This document shows positions 48,895-57,466 of a DNA stretch of 64,000 nt, piece after piece (within the stretch, counting starts at the first letter, position 1; the number at the start of each line of letters is the position of its first letter). The notes under the pieces were generated by a model that worked only from the letters and a program-made list of their open reading frames with translations, was not told the origin of the DNA and made no database searches. A program made the translations under genes and the position numbers. The DNA is from an uncultured Porphyromonadaceae bacterium (GTDB taxonomy: Bacteria > Bacteroidota > Bacteroidia > Bacteroidales > Muribaculaceae), in assembly GCA_947178305.1 (NCBI GenBank), contig CAMWXV010000001.1, positions 25,171 to 89,170 on the forward strand, given 5' to 3'.

Positions 48895-50757
48895 TTATTT
48901 CACCAGCTCATAAAGAGTGGGGCGATCAAACTCAGTGTATTTCACAATATCACTCGGAGCGATATTTGTGAATGTGCCGGAGCGCACCACATTGCAGTCT
49001 GTGTTAAGATTATTCGCTATTGTGGCCACACCTTGCGCATCAACTGTTATGCTCCATACGCTACCGGCCTCCTGGGCGCTATAGATCTGGAAACTTGTCA
49101 AATGCGAACCGTCCATTGACAGATAACGACCGAATGAGTCAACAAGAGTGTAACCACCATCCACAGCTGTGATAGTGATGGCATTTGCAGCATCGGTAGT
49201 GAACTCGCCATCAACAATCTCCACAGCCTTCATACCCAAGCGGCCAAAACTTTCGCTTGCCGATATGGCTGTACCTACCTGGCCATCTACAACCAGAACA
49301 TACTGGTTACCTGATGTGATAGAAGTGGCAACACGGAATTTCACATCACCTTCAGGAGTACCGGGCTCAACCGGTTCCACAGGAGTGGAACCACCCTCGC
49401 CTACAACCACATTATCCACACGATAAGTAGTGTAGCCAGAAGATGTTTCAGCACGATATACAAAACCGATATAAACCACACCGCTGTAGCTGCTCAAATC
49501 CACACTGTTGGACTTCCAATCACTCCATTGACCGGAAGCCTGAGGTATATTGTTGGCTTCAAGTTTGGTAGCAGTACCCTTGGCAGGATCAACATCGGTG
49601 AGTATGTAAGCCTCTATTGTTCCGGCTCCGCTGTAACCTACCATAGCATCAAACGACAATTGCTTTTTGCTAACCTTGTCCAGATCCACGGCAGGAGAAA
49701 TAAGCCAGCTCTCGAACCCGCTTGCACCGGGAGCCTTGTTGTAACCTGTAACCTCGGCTGAACCATTGCCGCTATAGTCACGGGCAAACCATTTTGCATT
49801 ACCGCTGGTGGCAACATTTGTCCAGCTTGTAGGAATACCACCGGTAAATGTTTCATTAAGTCCGTCAACAGGTTCCTGAGGTCCTATGGGAGCATCACTG
49901 AAACCGAAGCAATCCTCATTGGTGCGGAACACAAACTGCCAATCGTTGCTGAACCATTGAAGCACACCGACCACAGTACCTGTACCGGCAGGCATCTTTT
50001 CAGTGCAGAAACTTGATTTACCACTGTTGCGAACAAGCAGTTGCTGACCGCTCGCACTCTGGATATAACGGTTATCACCGCTTGATCCTTGAGTAGCCCA
50101 TGTTTCGGAACCACCGCCCACAAACGACACATCCTTGATTTCAACCAACTGGCTCTGATACTTCTGCTGATCGCTCACATTGCCTTTCATGCTTTGAATC
50201 TCGGCAATAGAGAACTGCAAAGTATTAATCTTTTCTGGTTCGGGCACACCGTTGCGCTCAACATGAGCATCAAAGGTCTTTTCGTCCATACGGTTGGTTG
50301 TAGGACTTCCGTCAGTGCGGGTGCCGGCAGCACCAATCTGAAACAAATTGGCATACTTACCCACATACAAACCTGTCATGTTCACAAACACCTCTTCACC
50401 CAAAGGATATCCCTTGTAAATATCGCTCTTGGTCACAGAGATTGTCACGGCAGCGGTTTCATCCTGAATGATAAGCTGCTGATAGATATTACCTGTAATA
50501 TCGTTACCTATCACACGGCCACGGATCACAATATCCTCACCTTCCTCGTTCTGCTCCACAAGAGTGCAGTAGTTGTCGGTGGATGCCTGCCAATATTTTT
50601 CCTTAAGTTCAAGGATAGTCATGTTGGCTTCAAGATCGGAAGTAGGATATCCGAGTGGGGGATACTCCAAATCCTCGCTGCAGCTGCTCAATGCCGAAGC
50701 TCCGGCAAGAGTCATTGCCACCGCCAACAGTGAATGAATATATTTCTTAAAGTTCAT
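48895..50757 (-). CDS. 620-aa predicted lipoprotein with DUF5689 and choice-of-anchor J domain
   Basis: Lipobox GASALSSC; IVIRGRVIGNDITGNIYQQLIIQDETAAVTISV; FESWLISPAVDLDKVSKKQLSFDAMVGYSG. Confidence 0.85.
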   Translation of the reverse strand: MNFKKYIHSLLAVAMTLAGASALSSCSEDLEYPPLGYPTSDLEANMTILELKEKYWQASTDNYCTLVEQNEEGEDIVIRGRVIGNDITGNIYQQLIIQDETAAVTISVTKSDIYKGYPLGEEVFVNMTGLYVGKYANLFQIGAAGTRTDGSPTTNRMDEKTFDAHVERNGVPEPEKINTLQFSIAEIQSMKGNVSDQQKYQSQLVEIKDVSFVGGGSETWATQGSSGDNRYIQSASGQQLLVRNSGKSSFCTEKMPAGTGTVVGVLQWFSNDWQFVFRTNEDCFGFSDAPIGPQEPVDGLNETFTGGIPTSWTNVATSGNAKWFARDYSGNGSAEVTGYNKAPGASGFESWLISPAVDLDKVSKKQLSFDAMVGYSGAGTIEAYILTDVDPAKGTATKLEANNIPQASGQWSDWKSNSVDLSSYSGVVYIGFVYRAETSSGYTTYRVDNVVVGEGGSTPVEPVEPGTPEGDVKFRVATSITSGNQYVLVVDGQVGTAISASESFGRLGMKAVEIVDGEFTTDAANAITITAVDGGYTLVDSFGRYLSMDGSHLTSFQIYSAQEAGSVWSITVDAQGVATIANNLNTDCNVVRSGTFTNIAPSDIVKYTEFDRPTLYELVK

Positions 50758-50801
50758 ATAATCTTTATATTATTTAAGGTGTGATTAATAGCTTGCCTTT
50801 T

Positions 50802-53543
50802 TTAGAATCGAAGACCCACATTCACAAACACCTTTATGCCCTGTGCATAGCTGTAACGGTTGGCCACCTTCTCTGTAAAGTTCTTGTAGTCAAAACGTCC
50901 CTGCTGGTAACCATAGGTCATAATGTTGCGGTTGTTGAGAATATTGTCCACATTCACATTGATATTGAGCGAATATTTACGCTTGATATTGATGAGTTTG
51001 CCGATAGAAGCATTGAGAGTGAATGCATTGTGGAGCTTCTCTTCACCGCAGAGTTGGCGATTGAGTTCCTCTGCATTCGGCTGTGCCCACAAATCGGGTA
51101 TGATTTCGTGACGCACAGGAGCAAGATTCACATAAGTGTCTCCCATCCATGTAGCATTGACATTGAAGAACCAGCTCTTGGGAGCAGCGTAATCCAAACC
51201 CACGTTCACAGCCTTTTGAGGAGTACCACCTATATGATAGTTCTTGAGATAAGAACGGGCATATACATCAGCCTCAGCACCGTTCTCATAGCTGCGCACA
51301 CCCATAGGATTGTTCTTATAGCGATAGCTTGCAATGGTACCGGCAGCCTGAAGTTTCAACGACGGGAGAATGCTGTACTCCATACCGAGTTCTATACCCT
51401 TGAAGTTCTGATGCACACCGTAAATCACATAGTTCATGAAAGTAGAGTAGTTGTCATCATAGAAACCACTCTTCTCAGTCATGTCATACATGTCTGTGTA
51501 GAAAGCGCTGATAGCACCGCGGAAGCGACGATAGTTCCACGCATAGGTGAAATCTGCGCTGAGCACACGCATATTCTTCAAACCGTCAATAGAGCTGTCC
51601 TTGGTTCTCGGTGACACATAAGCGTACTCGAACAAAGGCGCCTTTGTGGCATACTCACCATGGAGGCTAAACGCATTGCGACCGTCAAGTTTGTAAGTCA
51701 CACCGGCCTTGATGGCACCGTTGTCAAAACGGTGGTTCTCACCCTTGCCATAAGAATTCTCGGGAGCACGGCCATTACGCATCTTACCATCGCGGAAGAA
51801 CTGGGTGTAGCTCATCTCCATACCGTAGTTGATATTCCAATGGTCAAGCTGAATCATATCCTGAATCCAGGCACTTGCCTGCACGGCATTGATATAGTAG
51901 TTATAACCGAAGATGTCACCTTCCTTAACCTTGCGGTTGGGGTTGTTTAGGTCATTCTGGAGCAAATCAGGCTGATTGGGGAAATCACGCTCGGCAAATT
52001 GGTCTACATCCAACCAGAACTCACCACCGAGCAGATCCCTGATAGTCTTGTAGTAATGCGCGCGAGTCACATTGGCGGTCAAACCGGCCTGCAATGAGTT
52101 GCTGTCACTGAACTTGTGATTAAGCACAGTGGAGAATATGAAATTGAACTGATTGCTGTGACGTCTTTCCTGAATATAAGTGGAACCCTTCTGAGTAGCA
52201 TCCGGATTCTCCTGATTGTATCGGTTGTTGAGATAGTTAGCCTGATACAGACCGTCCCAGTCAATCTGACGGAAATTCACATCATTGTGCCACAGATTGG
52301 CATAGTAGTCATATTCACCGGGATAATCGCTGAAATAAGAGGGAAGATTACGATAGTAATCAGGACGAGGGTCAGCGGCATTGTACCAGTTCAGTGCTGT
52401 AGTGCTGTAGTGAGTCCAGCGTGTGGCAACACCGGTATTGAGGTGACTCTTTTCATTGATCTTGAAATTCCAGTTAAGCATCACGGTAGGATCAAACGAT
52501 TCCACAATGCGGGATGCACGTTTCTTGCCATCCTGATAACCCCAGTTCGGGTTGTAAAGATTGCTTCCGGCCATATCATAAGCCTCAAGATAAGTGGCGC
52601 TTGCAGTGGCACGTTGAGTAGGTGCGCCAAAAGCGGTAAGAGTAAGGTTATGACGGTCGTTTATCACTTTTTCCAACGACAGGAACAAACCGCCTGAATT
52701 ATAGAAAGTACCCTCAATAACACCCTCATTGGCATAGCGGCCTATGGCACCCACTGTCACACCCCAGCCTTTGGCATTGATACCGGTGGAATAAAGCAGA
52801 GATGCACGCAGCATATATGCACTGTTGGTATAAGCCACACTACCGCGGAATCCGGGAGAGTAGGACGAAGTGATAGTATTGAAGTTGGTAGAACCGCCGA
52901 TACCACCGAAACCGTAGCGCGAAGCGTCAAGCCCTACAGTGTTGGTACGGTTGCGGAACGCTGTGCTGGTCATACCTCCCAATGTGGAGAAATTGAATCG
53001 GCCACGCGCCAGATCATTGAACGGCAATCCGTTGATATAGGTTGTGGTGAAATACGAATCGTAACCACGATTACGGAACCTCAGCAAACTGAACCTGTAG
53101 TTAGCGGTATTGTAGTATATGTTGTCCGATGCACCGGTAAGCACGCCCACACTTTGTGAAGTGCCCTCGTCATCTTCCAATGCACTTTGGTCAAACAACA
53201 ATTCCTGTTGCTCTTCAATAATCATGTTTTGAGCCTGAGAGTCATTGAGCTTGATTTGACCCAGATCCGAGATAGTGTTGACCACCATCTGCACCGGCTG
53301 GGTGAGGTCATTGTATCCGTACGCTGCAACGGTTATCACATCGGTGCCCGGCACGGCATTGCTGATGCGGAATTCTCCCGCTGGGCCCGTGGTTACCACG
53401 ATACCCTGATCGTTGAGCATCACAGCGGCTCCGGACACAGGATTGCCCGAAGCATCAAGCACCACTCCACTTACCCCTGTATTCTGGGCAAGAGCGGGCA
53501 CTATTGATGCCAACAACAATAGCAAAGATAATTTAAATCTCAT
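50802..53543 (-). CDS. TonB-dependent receptor with N-terminal carboxypeptidase-regulatory-like domain
   Basis: Signal peptide; VSGVVLDASGNPVSGAAVMLNDQG...; plug YRFSLLRFRNRGYDSYFTTTYINGLPFNDLARGRFNFSTLGGM; C-terminal FVNVGLRF. Confidence 0.92.
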   Translation of the reverse strand: MRFKLSLLLLLASIVPALAQNTGVSGVVLDASGNPVSGAAVMLNDQGIVVTTGPAGEFRISNAVPGTDVITVAAYGYNDLTQPVQMVVNTISDLGQIKLNDSQAQNMIIEEQQELLFDQSALEDDEGTSQSVGVLTGASDNIYYNTANYRFSLLRFRNRGYDSYFTTTYINGLPFNDLARGRFNFSTLGGMTSTAFRNRTNTVGLDASRYGFGGIGGSTNFNTITSSYSPGFRGSVAYTNSAYMLRASLLYSTGINAKGWGVTVGAIGRYANEGVIEGTFYNSGGLFLSLEKVINDRHNLTLTAFGAPTQRATASATYLEAYDMAGSNLYNPNWGYQDGKKRASRIVESFDPTVMLNWNFKINEKSHLNTGVATRWTHYSTTALNWYNAADPRPDYYRNLPSYFSDYPGEYDYYANLWHNDVNFRQIDWDGLYQANYLNNRYNQENPDATQKGSTYIQERRHSNQFNFIFSTVLNHKFSDSNSLQAGLTANVTRAHYYKTIRDLLGGEFWLDVDQFAERDFPNQPDLLQNDLNNPNRKVKEGDIFGYNYYINAVQASAWIQDMIQLDHWNINYGMEMSYTQFFRDGKMRNGRAPENSYGKGENHRFDNGAIKAGVTYKLDGRNAFSLHGEYATKAPLFEYAYVSPRTKDSSIDGLKNMRVLSADFTYAWNYRRFRGAISAFYTDMYDMTEKSGFYDDNYSTFMNYVIYGVHQNFKGIELGMEYSILPSLKLQAAGTIASYRYKNNPMGVRSYENGAEADVYARSYLKNYHIGGTPQKAVNVGLDYAAPKSWFFNVNATWMGDTYVNLAPVRHEIIPDLWAQPNAEELNRQLCGEEKLHNAFTLNASIGKLINIKRKYSLNINVNVDNILNNRNIMTYGYQQGRFDYKNFTEKVANRYSYAQGIKVFVNVGLRF

Positions 53544-53604
53544 AAATGTTTGATTATTAATTAATTTTGGTTAATGATTTATTCTTTCTGAATTTTGGGA
53601 CTGG

Positions 53605-53626
53605 CCTGCGGCGCATCCCTGCGGCG
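53605..53626. repeat. GC-rich 13-nt-period direct repeat in the leader of the TonB receptor gene
   Basis: cctgcggcgcatc-cctgcggcgtgga. Confidence 0.6.
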
Positions 53627-53783
53627 TGGAGAGTAGTCAAGTTTTATTTGCTTATGTTAAAGATTTTTCAAAGTTAATACATTTTATCCATACCGCACAG
53701 TCATTATCACGCTTTTTTAATCTCATTTTTGTTAAAATTTGATTTGAAATCCCACCATGTTAATCTTGCATTATTAAATTCAT

Positions 53784-53791
53784 TATCTTTG
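53784..53791 (+). promoter_or_regulatory. -7 box TATCTTTG, 4 nt before ATG of GH16
   Basis: tatctttg-cact-ATG. Confidence 0.6.
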
Positions 53792-53795
53792 CACT

Positions 53796-54584
53796 ATGAT
53801 ACGTTTTTTGCCAATGTTTATTATTGGAGCATTGCTATTGGGCTCCGCCGCCGTTGCATCCGACACTAAGCAGCAATGGCAACTTGTATGGTGCGAGAAT
53901 TTTGATTCCGCACAAATCAACGACTCCGTATGGTCCAAAATTCCTCGCGGCAACGCCGATTGGAACCGTCATATGGCTCCATACGACTCGCTCTACGATA
54001 TATCCGATGGCATCCTCACACTCCACGGTGTGAACAATCATAACCTTGAAGCCGACACCGCCAAATATCTTACCGGAGGCGTGTGGACAAAAGGAAAAAA
54101 ATCATTTGCACCCGGACGATTTGAAATCAAAGCCCGCTTCGGAAACGCACAGGGAGCTTGGCCGGCCATCTGGCTACTACCCTTTGACACCGTAAAATAT
54201 GCATGGCCAAACGGTGGTGAAATAGACGTTATGGAACATCTCAACTACGACTCCATAGCCTATCAGACAGTACATTCCAACTACACCCTGTATCAAGGCG
54301 GAGCCGACAATCCACCTCATTTCACCACTCATCCCATAAAACTCAACGATTGGAATGTGTACGGTGTGGACATAACACCCGATGCATTGGTTTTTCATAT
54401 CAACGGCACCGAGACTTTCCGCTATCCCAAAGTTGACTCCATACCCGGCCAATACCCCTATCATCTTCCAATGTATCTGCTTATTGACATGCAGATACAA
54501 GGTAGTTGGGTAGGCAAAGCCGACCCGGCTACACTACCTGTGAAAATGGAGATTGATTGGGTAAAACACTACACAAAACAATAA
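53796..54584 (+). CDS. Glycoside hydrolase family 16 (beta-glucanase/laminarinase-like), exported
   Basis: Signal peptide; WPNGGEIDVMEHLNYDS (ExDxxE catalytic motif), GRFEIKARFGNAQGAWPAIWLLP. Confidence 0.92.
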   Translation: MIRFLPMFIIGALLLGSAAVASDTKQQWQLVWCENFDSAQINDSVWSKIPRGNADWNRHMAPYDSLYDISDGILTLHGVNNHNLEADTAKYLTGGVWTKGKKSFAPGRFEIKARFGNAQGAWPAIWLLPFDTVKYAWPNGGEIDVMEHLNYDSIAYQTVHSNYTLYQGGADNPPHFTTHPIKLNDWNVYGVDITPDALVFHINGTETFRYPKVDSIPGQYPYHLPMYLLIDMQIQGSWVGKADPATLPVKMEIDWVKHYTKQ

Positions 54585-54606
54585 TTAACAAAAACTTGAC
54601 ACTGCT

Positions 54607-55350
54607 TTGAAGCTCGCATTGATAGGATACGGTAAAATGGGGCATGCCATTGAGCAGATAGCCCTTAACCGAGGCCACGAAATAGTGGCTGTAATAGACA
54701 TAAACAATCCTCAGGATTTCAACTCTCCCGAATTTGCATCAGCCGATGTTGCCATAGAATTCACAACACCGGCCACAGCCGTCAACAACTATCTTTCCGC
54801 CTTCAAAGCCGGTGTACCTGTAGTGTCAGGCACCACCGCATGGACTGAAAAAATGCCCATGATAAAAGATATGTGCGCCAACCACGGTGCCACTTTTTTC
54901 TGGACATCGAATTTCAGTATAGGAGTCAACATATTCTTTGCGCTCAATAATTATCTCGCCTCTATAATGGCCAAAGAACCGCAATACTCCCCTGCTATAA
55001 CCGAGATTCATCATATTCACAAACTTGACCATCCAAGCGGCACCGCCATCACTTTGGCCGAAGGCATCATAAACAACCACCCCGAAGTGACCTCCTGGAC
55101 TGAAAACGACACTCCCGCCCAGCAACAACTCCCCATATCTCACAAACGCGAAGGAGAAGTACCGGGCACACATATAATCACATGGGACTCTCCTGTTGAC
55201 ACCATCACCATAGAACACAAGGCCAAAAGCCGGCAAGGATTTGCACTCGGAGCTGTAATGGCAGCCGAATGGGTCAAAGACCGCAAAGGTTTCCTGACCA
55301 TGGACATGATGATGCACGATATTCTTTCACCAGTAATTGACTCAAAATGA
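54607..55350 (+). CDS. dapB: 4-hydroxy-tetrahydrodipicolinate reductase (TTG start)
   Basis: ALIGYGKMGHAIEQIA, VVSGTTAWTEK, SNFSIGVNIFF, EIHHIHKLDHPSGTAI. Confidence 0.94.
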   Translation: MKLALIGYGKMGHAIEQIALNRGHEIVAVIDINNPQDFNSPEFASADVAIEFTTPATAVNNYLSAFKAGVPVVSGTTAWTEKMPMIKDMCANHGATFFWTSNFSIGVNIFFALNNYLASIMAKEPQYSPAITEIHHIHKLDHPSGTAITLAEGIINNHPEVTSWTENDTPAQQQLPISHKREGEVPGTHIITWDSPVDTITIEHKAKSRQGFALGAVMAAEWVKDRKGFLTMDMMMHDILSPVIDSK

Positions 55351-56795
55351 CACCCACAGAACATAAAGACCCATCAAAATCATTCTCGCAGCGCATCAGT
55401 GCCGTGCGCACCACACGCTGGCTGCGATTTACCTTTGTAGCACTTCTGTTCATTGCATGGGTCGCATGGCTCGGCAGTTGGTGGGTTCTGATATTCCTGC
55501 CTCTGTTATTTGACATATACATCACCGGCTACATACCGTTTACATGGTGGAAAAAAAGCAAAAATGCCGCTGTACGCGCCGTCATGAGTTGGGTTGATGC
55601 AATAGTATACGCCCTTGTACTCGTTTATTTCGTATTCGCTTATGTAGGTCAGAACTACGAAATACCATCCTCTTCTCTTGAAAAAACACTCCTTGTGGGC
55701 GACTACCTGTGGGTCAACAAAATGGCCTACGGACCACGTGTACCCATGACCCCTGTTCATTTCCCTCTGGTACAAAACACCTTCCCGATTATCAACACCA
55801 AAAGCTACCTTGACAATCCACAATGGAAATACCGTCGTCTCAAAGGGCTTGGCAAAGTGGAAACAGGCGACATCGTGGTATTCAACTTCCCTGCAGGCGA
55901 CACCGTGGCATTGAAAATGCAGAATCCTGATTACTATACGCTCGTTAAATATTTCGGTCGCGATGCCGTACTTGCCAACCCCGATAAGTTCGGTGAAGTG
56001 ATGTACCGCCCGGTAGACCGAAGAGAAAACTATGTGAAACGTGCGGTCGGTCTTCCCGGTCAATGGCTGTCTATACGCAACGGTAACATATTCATCAACG
56101 ACTCCCTCCAGCCAATGCCGAAATATGCGCAGTTCAATTTCTACTATCAACCTAAAACCATGCTCACAGAGCAAATGTGGGAAAACTTCAATATCTCTCC
56201 CGACGACCGTAACCGTGTCAACATAACACCCGAAGATATTGAAAGCCTGCGCACTCTTGGTTTCGCAGTCAACGAGGACGGTTCCGTTCCCCCGATATTT
56301 GTGTCTCCTATAACCGAACAGACATTCACCGCCATGCAGCAAAGCGGCATGATGAGCCAAATAATGAAAATGCCTGCCCCTATGGGTGAATATCTTTTCC
56401 CCGACAACATCAGTGCCAACTGGACTCGTGCCGACTACGGTCCGATATGGATACCAAAGAAAGGCACAACACTGCATGTAACTGCCGAAAATTGGCCCAT
56501 GTACGAGCGTGTTATACGCAACTACGAAAATCATCCCGATTCCTATGTAAAAGATGGAAAAGTGTATATTGACGGCATCCCCACCGACTACTACACCTTT
56601 GACATGGACTACTACTTCATGATGGGCGACAACCGTGACAACTCTCTTGATTCACGTTACTGGGGCTTCGTTCCGGAAGATCATATTGTGGGCAAACCTA
56701 TGAGAGTCCTTGTATCCTTTGATAAGGACAAGTCACTGTTCAACGGTAAAATACGTTGGAACAGAGTATTCTCCACCGCCAATCCCGACAAATAA
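55347..56795 (+). CDS. lepB: Signal peptidase I
   Basis: EIPSSSLEKTLLVGDYLWVNKMAYG, RRENYVKRAVGLPGQWLSI, YYFMMGDNRDNSLDSRYWGFVPEDHIVGKP. Confidence 0.95.
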   Translation: MTPTEHKDPSKSFSQRISAVRTTRWLRFTFVALLFIAWVAWLGSWWVLIFLPLLFDIYITGYIPFTWWKKSKNAAVRAVMSWVDAIVYALVLVYFVFAYVGQNYEIPSSSLEKTLLVGDYLWVNKMAYGPRVPMTPVHFPLVQNTFPIINTKSYLDNPQWKYRRLKGLGKVETGDIVVFNFPAGDTVALKMQNPDYYTLVKYFGRDAVLANPDKFGEVMYRPVDRRENYVKRAVGLPGQWLSIRNGNIFINDSLQPMPKYAQFNFYYQPKTMLTEQMWENFNISPDDRNRVNITPEDIESLRTLGFAVNEDGSVPPIFVSPITEQTFTAMQQSGMMSQIMKMPAPMGEYLFPDNISANWTRADYGPIWIPKKGTTLHVTAENWPMYERVIRNYENHPDSYVKDGKVYIDGIPTDYYTFDMDYYFMMGDNRDNSLDSRYWGFVPEDHIVGKPMRVLVSFDKDKSLFNGKIRWNRVFSTANPDK

Positions 56796-57436
56796 TGTCC
56801 TCCCCTCTGATCACTCATCACGGCTGCGCTATCCTTTTGCCGTCTTGTTTTTGCGCCGACATATCCTACTACGCGGCACTGGCATCATATCCGGTAGCTG
56901 CGATAGACTCAGACATGCGCTATGACAAGCGAGCCAAACACACACATCGCACCACGATAGCATCCACCCATGGCCCTCTGACACTTACAATACCGGTACA
57001 GAAACCGCAAATGAACCACGGAGCCTTGTGGAACAACATACTTGTATCATCACACGATGATTGGTGGCATATTCACACCACGGCCTGGGAAAGCGCATAT
57101 GGGCGCACACCATTCTTTGAATACTATGCCGATATGATATTGCCTCTGATCAGTGAAAACGCCGTTGGCAAGCCTGTAACGGAATTAAACACAGCATTGG
57201 ACATATCCATACGCTCCATACTTGGCCTTGACACTAAAATTGTGAACTTAAGCGATATTGAACCACAACTCACCCTGCACGATTATCGCCGCACCCTTCC
57301 TACAGTTGACAACTACCCTCCGTACTATCAAGTAAGGGCGCAGCAACTTGGATTCATACCCGGCATGAGCATTCTTGACCTTATATTCAATCTCGGTCCG
57401 GAAGCGCCCCTATATCTACATGAAATATCAAAATAA
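56795..57436 (+). CDS. WbqC family protein
   Basis: IPVQKP...WWHIHTTAWESAYGRTPFFEYYADMI; start overlaps lepB stop (TAATG). Confidence 0.85.
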   Translation: MSSPLITHHGCAILLPSCFCADISYYAALASYPVAAIDSDMRYDKRAKHTHRTTIASTHGPLTLTIPVQKPQMNHGALWNNILVSSHDDWWHIHTTAWESAYGRTPFFEYYADMILPLISENAVGKPVTELNTALDISIRSILGLDTKIVNLSDIEPQLTLHDYRRTLPTVDNYPPYYQVRAQQLGFIPGMSILDLIFNLGPEAPLYLHEISK

Positions 57437-57466
57437 ATCCTTATGGTCAGTTGACCACAAGGATTT
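57435..57466. terminator. Bidirectional terminator overlapping the 3' coding end of the PorZ-like gene
   Basis: aaatccttatggtca-gt-tgaccacaaggattt, 15-bp stem with one mismatch. Confidence 0.7.

Noticed and set aside
50781-51614. 277-aa plus-strand ORF
   Set aside because: Antisense to the TonB-dependent receptor; repetitive His/Ile/Val composition typical of reverse-strand frames.
46134-53543. Canonical SusC/SusD polysaccharide utilisation locus
   Set aside because: No SusD-like protein, no sensor/regulator, and lipoproteins carry DUF5689/anchor-J domains instead.
55506-56534. 342-aa minus-strand ORF
   Set aside because: Entirely antisense to lepB, whose motifs are unambiguous.
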